The notes under the pieces: generated by a model
What the model saw: the letters and a program-made list of their open reading frames with translations, nothing else
Told to the model about the DNA's origin: nothing
Database searches by the model: none
NCBI GenBank assembly: GCA_965205735.1
Contig: OZ242179.1
Coordinates: 3,348,001-3,412,000, forward strand
Length of the DNA stretch: 64,000 nt
Reading direction: 5' to 3'
DNA from: VXNE01 sp965205735
GTDB lineage: Bacteria; Pseudomonadota; Gammaproteobacteria; Pseudomonadales; Azotimanducaceae
In this document: piece after piece, positions 21,596-33,082 of the stretch
How positions within the stretch are numbered: position 1 is the first letter of the stretch
How the letters are laid out: each line of letters begins with the position of its first letter
Made by a program: the position numbers and the translations under genes

Positions 21596-22763
21596 ATGAG
21601 GGCTACCCGTGCATGAACTCCGTGTACCCATTCGCTGGCGGTGGGCGTCGGCGGGCATTCCACGAGCTTGGGGGCGATGCGTTGGCTGCGGGATGCTGGG
21701 GTGCGTGTTGCAAGCCGCGATTGTTCATGCGGAGGTCGTAGAACCCGAACTGTCCAATGCGGGAGACGGCGTGGGTGCCGTCACAACGCTGATGGTCGAA
21801 CCGCCGCCCGGGGCGTCCGGACTGGGAGTTGGTCGCCAAGCAGCCGGTGCGCAATCCGGAGAATGCGGGTGGGACGACGCGCCGGATCGGGCCGAAGTCG
21901 TTTGCTTTTCGGCCCTTCCCGAGGGCACCCCGCACGCCTTCAGGGCCAATATCGTCGATTCGAACGGAAACGTCATACCGGCCACAAGGAGGGAAGTCGC
22001 TGCGTATTCGACGTTCGATATCACCGCCAAGGACGGCGAAGACTACACGGGGTCCTCGGGAGATCTGGTTATCGAGAAGGGCCAGATGTATTCGAACTTT
22101 TTTTGTCCACATGGCCCTTCTGCAGGACGCCCTCGACGAACCCGAGGAGAGGTACGGCATCAAGCTGGAGAAAAAGTTGGGAATACTCGTGTTGAGTACT
22201 GACTACGTCGTGTTTCCCATCGCGGACGACGATCCACCGGTTGACGTGACAATCGCCGATCAGACCGGACGTGAGGACGCGGGCAGCCTGGCTTTCGACG
22301 TGACGCTGAGCGGCAAGAGCGGGCACATGGTGGAGATCCAGTATGCCACCTCCGACGGTACGGCAATGGTGCCGGGGGACTACGGCGACACGATGGATGT
22401 GCTCACCATCGCGCCGGGACGACGAGTGCCGTGATCAATGTGCCGATCATCCACGATGGTGTGGCCGAGCCTGACGAGACGTTCGCGGTGACGCTGTCGA
22501 ACGCGACCAATGCCAATGTGATCGACGCGTCGGCAACGGGAACGATCAAGGATACGGGTGCCTTCCCGACGGTGAGCGTGGGCAGCCCCATGGGAGCGGA
22601 GGACACCGTCGCAAGCCTGGAGTTCGAGGTGACCCTGGCTCCGGCGCCGATGCTCGAGGCGACGGTGGCCTACGCCACGGCGGATGGCACGGCGACTGCG
22701 GGAAGCGACTACGAGGCCGCGGCCGGCAACCGCTTCTCCGTGACCGTCCTCGGGCGGTTCTGA
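21596..22763 (+). pseudogene. Truncated, frameshifted Calx-beta repeat gene (copy D)
   Basis: A good ribosome site (GGAGG) precedes an ATG at 21596, but that frame stops after six codons. The signal-peptide frame starts at GTG 21609. The cap motif follows (Cys codons at 21864 and 21903). One T too many in a 7-T run (22098-22104) and one missing G near 22418-22424 break the frame twice. Two complete Calx-beta units and most of a third can be read across the shifts. The third is then joined directly to RFSVTVLGRF plus stop, which resembles only the last strand of the barrel. Nearly the whole array and barrel are therefore deleted. Not expected to be functional. Confidence 0.8.
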
Positions 22764-24778
22764 TCGTGCGCGGGGGGCTCGTCAAATTGCGGAGGAAATC
22801 CCGACGTCACGGTACGCACCAGGGGTATCGCCTTGGCGACGGCGCCATCCCGTCAGCCGCACGGGCCGTCCTCGGGAGATGCACTTGGCGCCTCGCCTGC
22901 GCGGGGGTCGCATGGGCGGTCCTGGTCAACGTGACCGCACATGCGCAGATCGGTTCGCCCGGCCCGGTAATCGATGGCGAACACGCGGACCATGGCATGG
23001 TTTCGGTTCCCGCCTACACGGTCCGCCTGACGAACTCGGCGTCCGTTTTGCGAGGCAACGGCGGGCGATCCGATGCAGGACGCCTTCCATGCGGGTGGAA
23101 CAATCCGCCGCCATCGGCCAGCGTCGGTTGCCTTGGCACCTTTGCCGAGAGCGAAGACGTGAGTTTCCGGGTGGTCTACGGCACGCCCGGGAATCCCACA
23201 CCAGCTCTGAGACAGCAGGTCTTCGGGTACGAGACGGTGGCGATCACGGCAACGGAGGGCGTCGACTACACGGGCGGTTCGGGAAGGCTGACGATTGAGA
23301 TCGGCGCAACGTCGTCGCGCACGGTCGTGTTCCCCGTCATTCAGGACCTGTTGGACGAAGACGACGAGCTCTTCGCCATCCACATCTCCGTCATCGGTGG
23401 AGGCTCCTTAATTGCCAACGACTACCTCGTCGCAACCATCGCGGACGACGATTTGCCGCCCGAGGTGTCGATCGCCGATATCAGCGGTCCGGAGGACGCG
23501 GGCCGCCTGTTGTTCGACGCCACGCTCGGAGCGCCGAGCGCGAAGGCGATCACGATCGACTACGCCACCGCCGACGGGTCGGCGACTTCGCCCGCGGACT
23601 ACGGTGCGACCACGGGAACGCTGACCTTCGCACCCGGTCAGACCGCCGCGACGGTGTCGGTGTCCGTGGTGGACGATGGAATCGGCGAGTCCGACGAGAC
23701 GTTCACCGTGACGCTCACGAACCCGGTCAATGTCACCGTGGACGACGGTTCGGCAACAGGGACGATCACAGACACCGGAGCCAATCCGACCATGAGCGTC
23801 ATGAACATCCTCAGCGTGTCGGGCGCGGAGGACACCATCGGAAGCCTGGCGTTCGTCGTGACTCTGCAACCGGCCGGCACCTTGGAGGCGACGGCGGCCT
23901 ACGCCACGGCGGATGGCACGGCGACTGCGGGAAACGACTACGAGGCGAAGACGGGCACGCTGACCTTCGCGGTCGGCGAAACGGCGAAGACCATTATGGT
24001 GCCGGTGAAAGCCGACACGCTGCCCGAAGACGACGAGACGTTCACGGTGACGCTGTCGAACTTGATGAACGCATCGCGCGGTAGCCATGGAACGGGCACC
24101 ATCCAGGACGACGACGCGATAGTGCTCCTCACCGATGGACGGGGGAGCGAAGCCAGCGGGTTGTTGGAGTTCGTCGTGTCCCTGGACGGTCGTGGCTCGG
24201 CGCGGAGTACGGTGTTGGTCGACTACGAGACGGCGGACCGCTCCGCGGAGGCGGGCACCGATTACGAGGCCGCGGAAGGGACGCTGACCTTTCCGGTCGG
24301 CACCTCGACCCTGACGATCCCGGTGACGGTGATCGACGACGCAGTCCACGAGCGGACCGAGACAATCCTGCTGTTCCTGACATCCATCATCGGGGCCACG
24401 GCCGACGACACGTTGGCGCAGGGCGTCATCGTTGACGACGACGAGGCGTCGACGGAGATCGAGCTGACGGCGGCCCCTTCGCGCGTGGTGGAGGGCGAGG
24501 GAGCCACGGCGGTGGTGGTGACGGCCGCCCTGGACGCCAGTGCGCGGCAGGGGGCGACCACGGTGACCGTGTCGGTGGCGAAAAGCGGCGCGGCGGGCGT
24601 TGTGGACTTCGATCCGGTGCCGGCCTTCGCGATCACCATCGCGGCGGGCGCGACGAGCGGCACGAAGACCTTCACCCTCACCCCGATCGACGACGAAGTG
24701 GACGAGCGGGACGAGGTTCTCGACATAGCGGGCACGTCGGACCTGCCGGTGACAGCGACTTCGGTGACGCTGACGGAC

Positions 24779-26488
24779 GACGACTCGACATCGTCGAGCA
24801 TTTCACTGGCGGCGGACCCGCCCCGGGTGTCGGAGGGCGACGGAGCGACTTCGGTGGAAATCACGGCGACCCTCGACGGCGGCGCCCGGACGGCGGCGAC
24901 GACGGTGACGGTGAGCGTGTCGGGGAGCGGGAACGCGGACGCCGTGGACTTCCAGAACGTGCCTTCGTTCACCATCACCATCGCCGCGGGCGACAGGAGT
25001 GGCACCGGGACCTTCACGCTCACCCCGATCGACGACATCGTGGACGAGTCCGACGAGACGCTGTCGGTGACCGGGACGTCGGACCTGCCGGTGACGGAAA
25101 CCGAGGTCGAACTCGCGGACGACGACTCGACGTCGTCGAGCATATCACTGACGGCACAACCGCCCCGGGTGTCGGAGGGCGACGGAGCGACTTCGGTGGA
25201 AGTCATGGCGACCCTCGACGCTGGCGCCCGAACGGAGGCGACGACGGTGACGGTGACGGTGTCGGGGAGCGGGAACGCGGACGCGGTGGACTTCCAGAAC
25301 GTGCCTTCGTTCACCATCACCATCGCCGCGGGCGAAAGGAGCGGCACGGAGACCTTCACGCTCACCCCGATCGACGACATCGTGGACGAGACCGACGAGA
25401 CGCTGTCGGTGACCGGGATGTCGGACCTGCCGGTGACGGAAACCGAGGTCGAACTCGCGGACGACGACTCGACGTCGTCGAGCATTTCACTGACGGCACA
25501 ACCGCCCCGGGTGTCGGAGGGCGACGGAGCGACTTCGGTGGAAATCACGGCGACCCTCGACGGCGGCGCCCGGACGGAGGCGACGACGGTGACGGTGACG
25601 GTGTCGGGGAGCGGGAACGCGGACGCGGTGGACTTCCAGAACGTGCCTTCGTTCACCATCACCATCGCCGCGGGCGACAGAAGTGGCACCGGGACCTTCA
25701 CGCTCACCCCGATCGACGACATCGTGGACGAGTCCGACGAGACGCTGTCGGTGACCGGGACGTCGGACCTGCCGGTGACGGAAACCGAGGTCGAACTCGC
25801 GGACGACGACTCGACGTCGTCGAGCATTTCGCTGACGGCACAACCGCCCCGGGTGTCGGAGGGCGACGGAGCGACTTCGGTGGAAATCACGGCGACCCTC
25901 GACGGCGGCGCCCGGACGGAGGCGACGACGGTGACGGTGACGGTGTCGGGGAGCGGGAACGCGGACGCGGTGGACTTCCAGAACGTGCCTTCGTTCACCA
26001 TCACCATCGCCGCGGGCGACAGGAGCGGCACCGGGACCTTCACGCTCACCCCGATCGACGACATCGTGGACGAGTCCGACGAGACGCTGTCGGTGACCGG
26101 GACGTCGGACCTGCCGGTGACGGAAACCGAGGTCGAACTCGCGGACGACGACTCGACATCGTCGAGCATTTCAATGACGGCACAACCGCCCCGGGTGTCG
26201 GAGGGCGACGGAGCGACTTCGGTGGAAATCACGGCGACCCTCGACGGCGGCGCCCGGACGGAGGCGACGACGGTGACGGTGACGGTGTCGGGGAGCGGGA
26301 ACGCGGACGCGGTGGACTTCCAGAACGTGCCCTCGTTCACGATCACCATCGCCGCGGGCGACAGGAGCGGCACGGAGACCTTCACGCTCACCCCGATCGA
26401 CGACGAAGTGGACGAGTCCGACGAGACGCTTGACGTCGACGGGAGCTCTGACCTGCCCGTGACGGGAGACACGGTCGCGGTGGCGGAC
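24779..26488 (+). repeat. Five tandem 342-bp repeat units inside copy E
   Basis: The junction sequence gacgactcga recurs at 24779, 25121, 25463, 25805 and 26147, exactly 342 bases apart. Each unit codes for one 114-residue Calx-beta-like module beginning STSSSIS. Units three and four differ at only a few positions over 342 bases. This points to very recent expansion by unequal recombination, or ongoing gene conversion. Confidence 0.9.
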
Positions 26489-28999
26489 AACGACCAGTCC
26501 TCTGCGGCCATTCTGCTCTCGGCGAGCCCGGGTCGAATTTCGGAGGACGGGGGCGCTGCGCCCGTACAAGTGACGGCGACGCTGGATGCCAGCGCCCGCA
26601 CGGTGGCGACCACGGTGAGTGTATCGGTGTCGGGAAGCGGACAGCCCGATGTCGTGGACTACGCGGCGACGCCGGCGGCCTTCGACATCACGATCGCCGC
26701 CGGCGCGACCGCCGGAACGGGAACGTTCACGGTGACCCCGGAGGACGACGAAGTGGACGAGCGGGACGAGGTTCTCGACGTGGCGGGCACGTCGGACCTG
26801 CCGGTGACACCGGCATCGGTGACGCTGGCGGACGACGATCAGACCTCGACCGAGATCCTCCTGTCGGCGGTGCCGTCCACGGTTTCGGAAGGCGCGGGCG
26901 CCACCCCGGTCGAAGTGACGGCGACACTGGACGCCGGCGCGCGGACGGAGGAGACGAAAGTCATGGTCACGGTGTCGGGCAGCGGCGATCCCGATGCCGT
27001 GGACTTCGCCGCCGTGCCGGACTTCACGATCACGATCGCGGCAGGGCGCGACCAGCGGCCGGGGGACGTTTTCCCTGACGCCGGATGACGACAACCTGGA
27101 AGAGAGCGGCGAGACGCTGACCGTGGATGGCACGTCCGACATCCCCGTGACGGAGACCTCGGTCACGATCACCGACGACGACGTCGCATCGAGTGGCATC
27201 GTGCTTTCCGCATCGCCTTCGCTGGTGTCTGAGGACGGCGGCGCCGTTCCGGTGAGTGTGACCGCATCGCTGAACGGCGCCGTACGCGAGGCGGCCACGA
27301 CGGTGACGGTGTCGGTGGCCGGCAGCGGCAATCCGCAGGCGGTGGACTTCCAGGCCGTGGCGGACTTCGAGATCAAGATCGCGGCGAACGCCGCGAACGG
27401 CGAGGGCACGTTCACGCTGACGCCGGTGGACGACGGCGCGGTGGAGGCGGACGAGACGCTGGCGGTGTCGGGCGCGTCCGACCTGCCGGTCACGCCGACG
27501 ACCGTCACGCTGGCGGACGACGACGACGCGTCGACGCGGATCCTGCTGTCGGCGGTTCCGGGGCGGGTATCGGAAGGCGACGGCCCAACCCCGGTGACGG
27601 TGACGGCGACCCTGGACCGCGCTCTGCGACAACAGGCGACGACCGTGACGGTGTCGGTGTCGGGCAGCGGTGATGCGGCCAGCGGTGACGCGGGCGCGGG
27701 GGATTTCGTGGCGGTTCCGGATTTCACGATCACCATCCCCGCGAACGCGGCGAGCGGCACGGCGACGTTCACCCTGAGGCCGGAGGATGACGCGACGGTG
27801 GAGGCGGACGAGCGACTGAGGATATCGGGCGTGTCCGACCTGCCGGTGGCGCCGGCGGCGGTCACGCTCGTGGACGACGACGAGGAGTCGACGCGCATCC
27901 TGCTGTTCCTGGCGGTCGATCCGCCCCTGGCGTCGGAAGGCGACGGCGAGATTCGCGTGACCGTGACGGCGGCGGTGGACAAGGACGCGCGCCCGGACGA
28001 CACGCGGGTCCGGGTGTCGGTGTCGGGCAGCGGCGATCCGGAGGCGGTGGACTTCGCCGCGGTGGAGGACTTCGAGATCGTGATTCCGGCGAATGCACGG
28101 AACGGGACGGGGACGTTCACCGTGGTGCCGGAAGACGACCTGATCGTCGAGGCGGACGAGGTGGTGACGGTATCCGGCGTCTCCGATCTGCCGGTGGGCC
28201 CAGCGACCATGAAACTGCTGGACGACGACGAGGCGTCCGGGCGCATCCTGCTGTCGGCCGATCCGGCGCGGGTGTCCGAGGGCGACGGCCCGGTGGCGGT
28301 GACGGTGACCGCGTCCCTGGACCGGGGCCTGCGCCAGTCGGCGACGACCGTGACCGTGACGGTGTCGGGCGGCGGCGATCCGGACGCGGCGGACTTCGCG
28401 GCGGTTGCCGACTTCGCGATCACCATTCCCGCGAACGCGGCCAGCGGCGAGGGGACGTTCACGCTGACGCCCGAGGACGACGCGATGGTGGAGTCGGATG
28501 AGACGCTGACGGTGTCGGGCGCGTCCGACCTGCCTGTGACGCCGACGGCGGTGACGCTCGCGGACGACGACGAGGTGTCGACGCGCATCCTGCTGTTCCT
28601 GACGGTCGATCCGCACGCGGGCGTCGGAAGGCGACGGCGAGATACTCGTGACCGTGACGGCGGAGGTGGACAGGGGCGTGCGCCCGGACGAGACGCGGAT
28701 TCGGGTGGCGGTGTCGGGCAGCGGCGATCCGAACGCGGTGGACTTCGCCGCGGTGACGGACTTCGAGATCGTGATCCCGGCGAATGCCCGGAACGGGACG
28801 GGGACGTTCACCGTGGTGCCGGAAGACGACGGGATCCCCGAGGCGGACGAGGTGCTGACGATATCCGGCGTCTCCGATCTGCCGGTGAGCCCGGCGACCT
28901 TGGAACTGCTGGACGACGACGAGGCGTCCGGGCGCATCCTGCTGTCGGCCGATCCGGCGCGGGTGTCCGAAGGCGACGGCCCGGCGGCGGTGACGGTGA

Positions 29000-29350
29000 C
29001 CGCGTCTGGACCGGAGTCTGCGCCGGGAGGCGGACGGTGACCGGGTGTCGGGCGGCGGCGCGCCGGTGGACTTCGCGGCGGCGGACTTCGAGACGTGATT
29101 CCGGCGACCCCGAAAGGGACGGGGACGTGACCGTGGTGTGCGCCAGTCGGCGACGACCGTGATCGTGTCCGTGGCGGCGGCGATCCCGATCTGCCGGTGA
29201 GGCGGTGGACTGCTGGACGACGACGAGGCGTCCGCGGTGGTCGGCCGATCCGGCGCGGGTGTCCGAGGGCGACGGCCCGGTGGCGGTGACGGTGACCGCA
29301 CCTGGATCGGGGTCTCGAGGCGACGACGGTGACCGTGTCGGTGTCGGGCG
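29000..29350 (+). repeat. Scrambled Calx-beta repeat segment with many small deletions
   Basis: Short pieces of normal repeat text appear in the right order but with many gaps of a few to tens of bases. Examples are the repeat lead VTVTAS, part of the SGGG turn, VDFAA, LPV and the DDDEAS junction, in three changing frames. At least one unit, probably two, is compressed into 350 bases. The flanks on both sides are clean. The pattern fits either local decay or a consensus error in collapsed near-identical repeats. Confidence 0.6.
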
Positions 29351-32300
29351 GCGGCCCGCGGTGGACTTCGCGGCGGTGGCGGACTTCGGAATCACCATCG
29401 AGGCGAACGCCCCGAGCGGCGCCGGCACGTTCACGCTGACGCCGGAGGACGACGCGGTGGACGAGGCGGACGAGACGCTGGCGTTGACGGGCGAATCGGA
29501 CCTGCCGGTGACGCCGGCGTCGGTGGTCCTTGCGGACGACGACGAGATGGCCAGCCGCGTGCTGTCCATCGCCGACGCCGAGGCGGCGGAGAGCGCGGGC
29601 GAAGTACGGTTCGCGGTGACGCTGGATGGCCCGAGCCCGGCGGAAGTCACGGTGGGCTATGCGACGGCGGACCCGGCGGGGTCGTCGGATCCGGTCGCCG
29701 GAGGCGGGCATCGACTACGAGAGCGTTTCGGGGACGCTGACGTTCGCGCCGGGCGAGGTGTCGCGGACGATCCGGGTATCCGTTATCGACGACAGCCTGG
29801 ACGAGCCGGACGAGACGTTCGCGCTGGTCCTGTCCGATCCGCGGGGCGCGGCGCTCGGCCGCGGGTCGGCGCTGGGCACGATCCGGGACGACGACGAGCC
29901 GCCGACGGTGTCCATTGCGGGTGCCTCGGGGGCCGAGGACGTCGGCGAACTGGCCTTCGCGGTCGCCCTGAGTGCGCGGAGCCTGACCGGTGTGACGGTG
30001 GACTACGCCACCATGGACGGCACGGCCGTGGCGGGCGGCGACTACGGGCCGGTCGAAGGGACGCTGGCGTTCGCCCCGGGCGAAACGGCGAAGACGATCC
30101 GCGTGCCGGTGATCGACGACGCCCTGGACGAGGCGGACGAGGAGACCTTCGCGGTGGCGCTGTCGGCACCGACCGGCGCGACCCTCGACGCAGGTACCGC
30201 GACGGGCACGATCCGCGACGACGACGAGCCTCCGGCGCTGTCGGTGGCGGACGCGGCGGGGGACGAGGACGTCGGGGCGCTGGAATTCGCGGTGACGCTG
30301 AGCGCCCCGAGCGGGATCGAGGTGTCGGCTTCGTACGCGACGAAGGACGGCACCGCGGCGGCGGGCGGCGACTACGCGGCGGCGACGGGAACCCTGGTGT
30401 TCGCGCCCGGCGAGGTGTCGCGAACGATCCGCGTGGCGATTCTCGACGACGCCCTGCACGAGGCGGACGAGGAGACTTTCGCGCTGACGCTGGCGAGGCT
30501 CGTGAACGCCACGGCGGCGGATGTTTCCGCCACCGGAACCATCCGCGACAACGACCTGGCGCCGCCGAGCGTCGCGGGCGACCTGCCGGCGGCGCTGCTC
30601 TGCGTCGGCGGCGCGCCGTACGAGCTGGACCTGGCGGATTACTTCGCCGGCAAGGAACTGCGGTTCTCCGCGGTCTCGTCGACGCCGGAGGTGGCGACGG
30701 CCGCGCTCGACGGGAGCCGGCTGACGGTCGCGCCGGCATCCGAAGGCGAGTCGTCGGTGACGGTGACGGCGACCAACGACGCGGGTTCGGCCAGCGGTTC
30801 GATCGGCGTGCGCGTGGTCGCGGATCCCGCCGAGCTCGAGGCGGTGGAGTCGGTCCTCGCGTCGATCGGCCGGGCGGTCCTGACCGGCGTGACCGAATCC
30901 GTCCGCGCCCGTTTCGATTCGAGAAGGGCTTCCGGACAGCAAAGCGCCTCGACGGATGTCCAGGGCAACCGGGCGCAAGCAATTCCGGATGCGGGTTCAG
31001 TTGTCGGGAACCATTGGTCCGGCCCGCCGATGCACGGCACCCGATCCGATGAATGGGACGGGAGAGGACTCTTTGAACCTCAAGTGTCCGGCGACGACTG
31101 GTTCGAGACGATGAACCGGACCTATCGGCGCGGCATGGTTCCGTTCTCGTTCTCGCTCGATTCCGGGCAGTCCGGTTCGACGGGTCCCGCGTGGGGTGTC
31201 TGGGGACGCGCCGACGCGCACAGATTCGAGTCGGGGATCGACGGAAGTTCCCATGACGGAACTCTCACCGCCGTCCACCTGGGCGCCGACGCGCGCGTCG
31301 GCGACTGGCTCGCCGGCGTCTCCGTGGCGCGCAGCGCGGCCCAGGCGGACTACCGCTTCGAGCGCTCGTCGGACGCCTGCGGCGGGGGCGGCGTCGGCGA
31401 GGGGATGGTCGACGCCGAGTTGACGAGCGTGCATCCCTACGCGGGCCGTCAGATCGGCCGGGGCTCGGTGTGGGCGACCCTGGGCGCCGGCGGCGGCGAG
31501 GTCTCCGTGGAACGTTGCGAGACCGGCCGGCGCAACCAGACGGATCTGTCGATGCGCCTGGCGGCGTTGGGCGGCCGTCATCCGTTCGCCGGCGGAGAGC
31601 GGATGGAGGTGTCGGTAGTAGAAGAGATCGGCGTCCTGGACCTGAAAACGGGGGATGCCGTCGGTCCGGTCGGCGACCGCTCCGTGAGCGTGGGGCAGGC
31701 GAGGCTCGGACTGGAGGCCTCAGGGGTCGTGCCGGCGGGCTGCGATTGCTCGCTGACGACCTTCGTGCGGGCGTTCGCCCGCGGCGACTGGGGCGACGGC
31801 GCCACGGGCGCGGGTCTGGAACTGGCGGCGGGCGTGCGCTTCAGGAACCACCCGCGGCGCCTCGGCATCGATGCCGGGATCCGCGCGCTGGCCGCGCATT
31901 CGGCGGAGGACGCCGCGGAGCAGAGCGCCAACCTGACCTTCTCGATCCTGCCGAAGGCGGACGGGACGGGATGGCAGGCGTCGTTGGCATGGCGGCGGGG
32001 GGCTAGCGACGCCCGTCTCGCCGCGTTGGGCGGCATCGCGCCGTGGACCGCGCCGTCGGGAAGCCTGCCGGGCGCGGAACGCCCAATGGATCGCCCAGAG
32101 CCGGCTCGGCTACGGCATCAGGCTGCCTCGGGGCTTCGCGACGCCGTTCGTGGAACTCGACGCCGGACATTCCGGACGCGGCGGCGCGCGATTCGGCGTG
32201 CGCCACGAGTTCGGCGACCGCGCGCGGGGACTCGTCGTCGAGTGGGGCATCGAGCCGAGCAGTTTTGGCAGTGCTGGAAGCAGGATCGTCCTGGAAGCCC

Positions 32301-32474
32301 TCGGCCGGTTCTGACGGAGGGGGATGCGACGGTGCTGGTCCGACCCGCAGTTCGCGGACAGTCGAAACCGAGCGCGCAGATCGCCGTTCGCCGTGGCGGA
32401 CCACGAATATCCGGGGGGAGGAGGGGGGAAAGCATGGGCCGTGTGGCAAGGCGTAGGGTCTGGCTAGAGATTGC

Positions 32475-33062
32475 TTGGGGCCCACGGGACCGTTTGGGGT
32501 CCAGACCGCATTGCGCACGTCGGGGCACGCGTCGCGTCTCGGCAAAGGGACTGCGTGCGTCTTGGCGCTGCTGGTGGCCACCAGCCATGCCGCGGAACGG
32601 CCGTCGCGTTTGGAAACGTCGAGTGCGGGTGGGAGGATCCGCTGGCTGGGGCGACTGTGGGATGCGTCCCTCCAGTGGCGGAAGGCGCCGGACAACGCAT
32701 TGTGATTCGCCAGGTCGACGCGCAGGGCGAGCCTGTCGCGGCGGAAACCGATCTCGAGTTTTGATACAGGACGACGTGGATTTCGGCGACCGCGGGCGCG
32801 GACTACCTGAGTGCCTCCGGAACGCTGACGTTCGAGCCGGGCGAGGTCGCCAGGACTGTCGAAGTGAGCGGCATCGACGATGCCATCGACGAGCCGGTGT
32901 TCTAGCTGGAGCTGATCAATGCCCGGAACGCGCCCGAGACGCGGCTGCGCATTGAGGTGGGTATCCACGCGGTCGCCGCGCTCGACACCGTCGCACCCGG
33001 CGGGAGGTTCAGGCTGCGGGCGATGGTGCCCAACGTGGGCGTCGCGGCGGCGGCATGCGGCG
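32475..33062 (+). pseudogene. Decayed secreted-protein gene: signal peptide, C-W-C cap, Calx-beta and CARDB fragments (copy F)
   Basis: A signal peptide can be read from 32475 (hydrophobic core ending SHAAE). Around 32600 the frame shifts into one that carries the family cap motif (Cys codons at 32624 and 32663). That frame is cut by TGA at 32762 and TAG at 32903. It still reads TAGADYLSASGTLTFEPGEV and IDDAIDEP, the core of a Calx-beta unit. It then runs into VAPGGRFRLRAMVPNVGV, the start of a CARDB-like domain such as those in the next gene. It looks like a relic fused or deleted between the two neighbouring families. Confidence 0.7.
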
Positions 33063-33082
33063 GTTGTAGCGGAGGGCTGGTA

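Larger units (their letters stand above)
22766..32314 (+). pseudogene. Giant Calx-beta repeat autotransporter-like gene with several frameshifts (copy E)
   Basis: A GTG start lies 2 bases after the stop of copy D. A long basic n-region and a hydrophobic segment ending TAHAQ form the signal peptide, and the cap motif follows (Cys codons at 23090 and 23129). About 22 Calx-beta-like units, the Ig/cadherin-like domain and the barrel (about 31140-32314, ending GRF) can be followed only by changing frame. Extra bases occur at 27041-27047, about 28612, 29700-29703 and about 32082-32086, and 29000-29350 is scrambled. Corrected length would be about 3,180 residues, the largest of the family. As given it yields a 1440-residue product ending at 27088 without a barrel. 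Confidence 0.8.

Noticed and set aside
24779..26488. Regular repeats considered as a CRISPR-like or satellite array
   Set aside because: Units are 342 bp, fully coding in one frame, without spacers. They are protein repeats.
1..33060. RTX-type calcium repeats secreted by a type I system
   Set aside because: No GGxGxD nonapeptides. The acidic turns are DDD/DDDE at Calx-beta ends, and a C-terminal barrel indicates autotransporter-type export.
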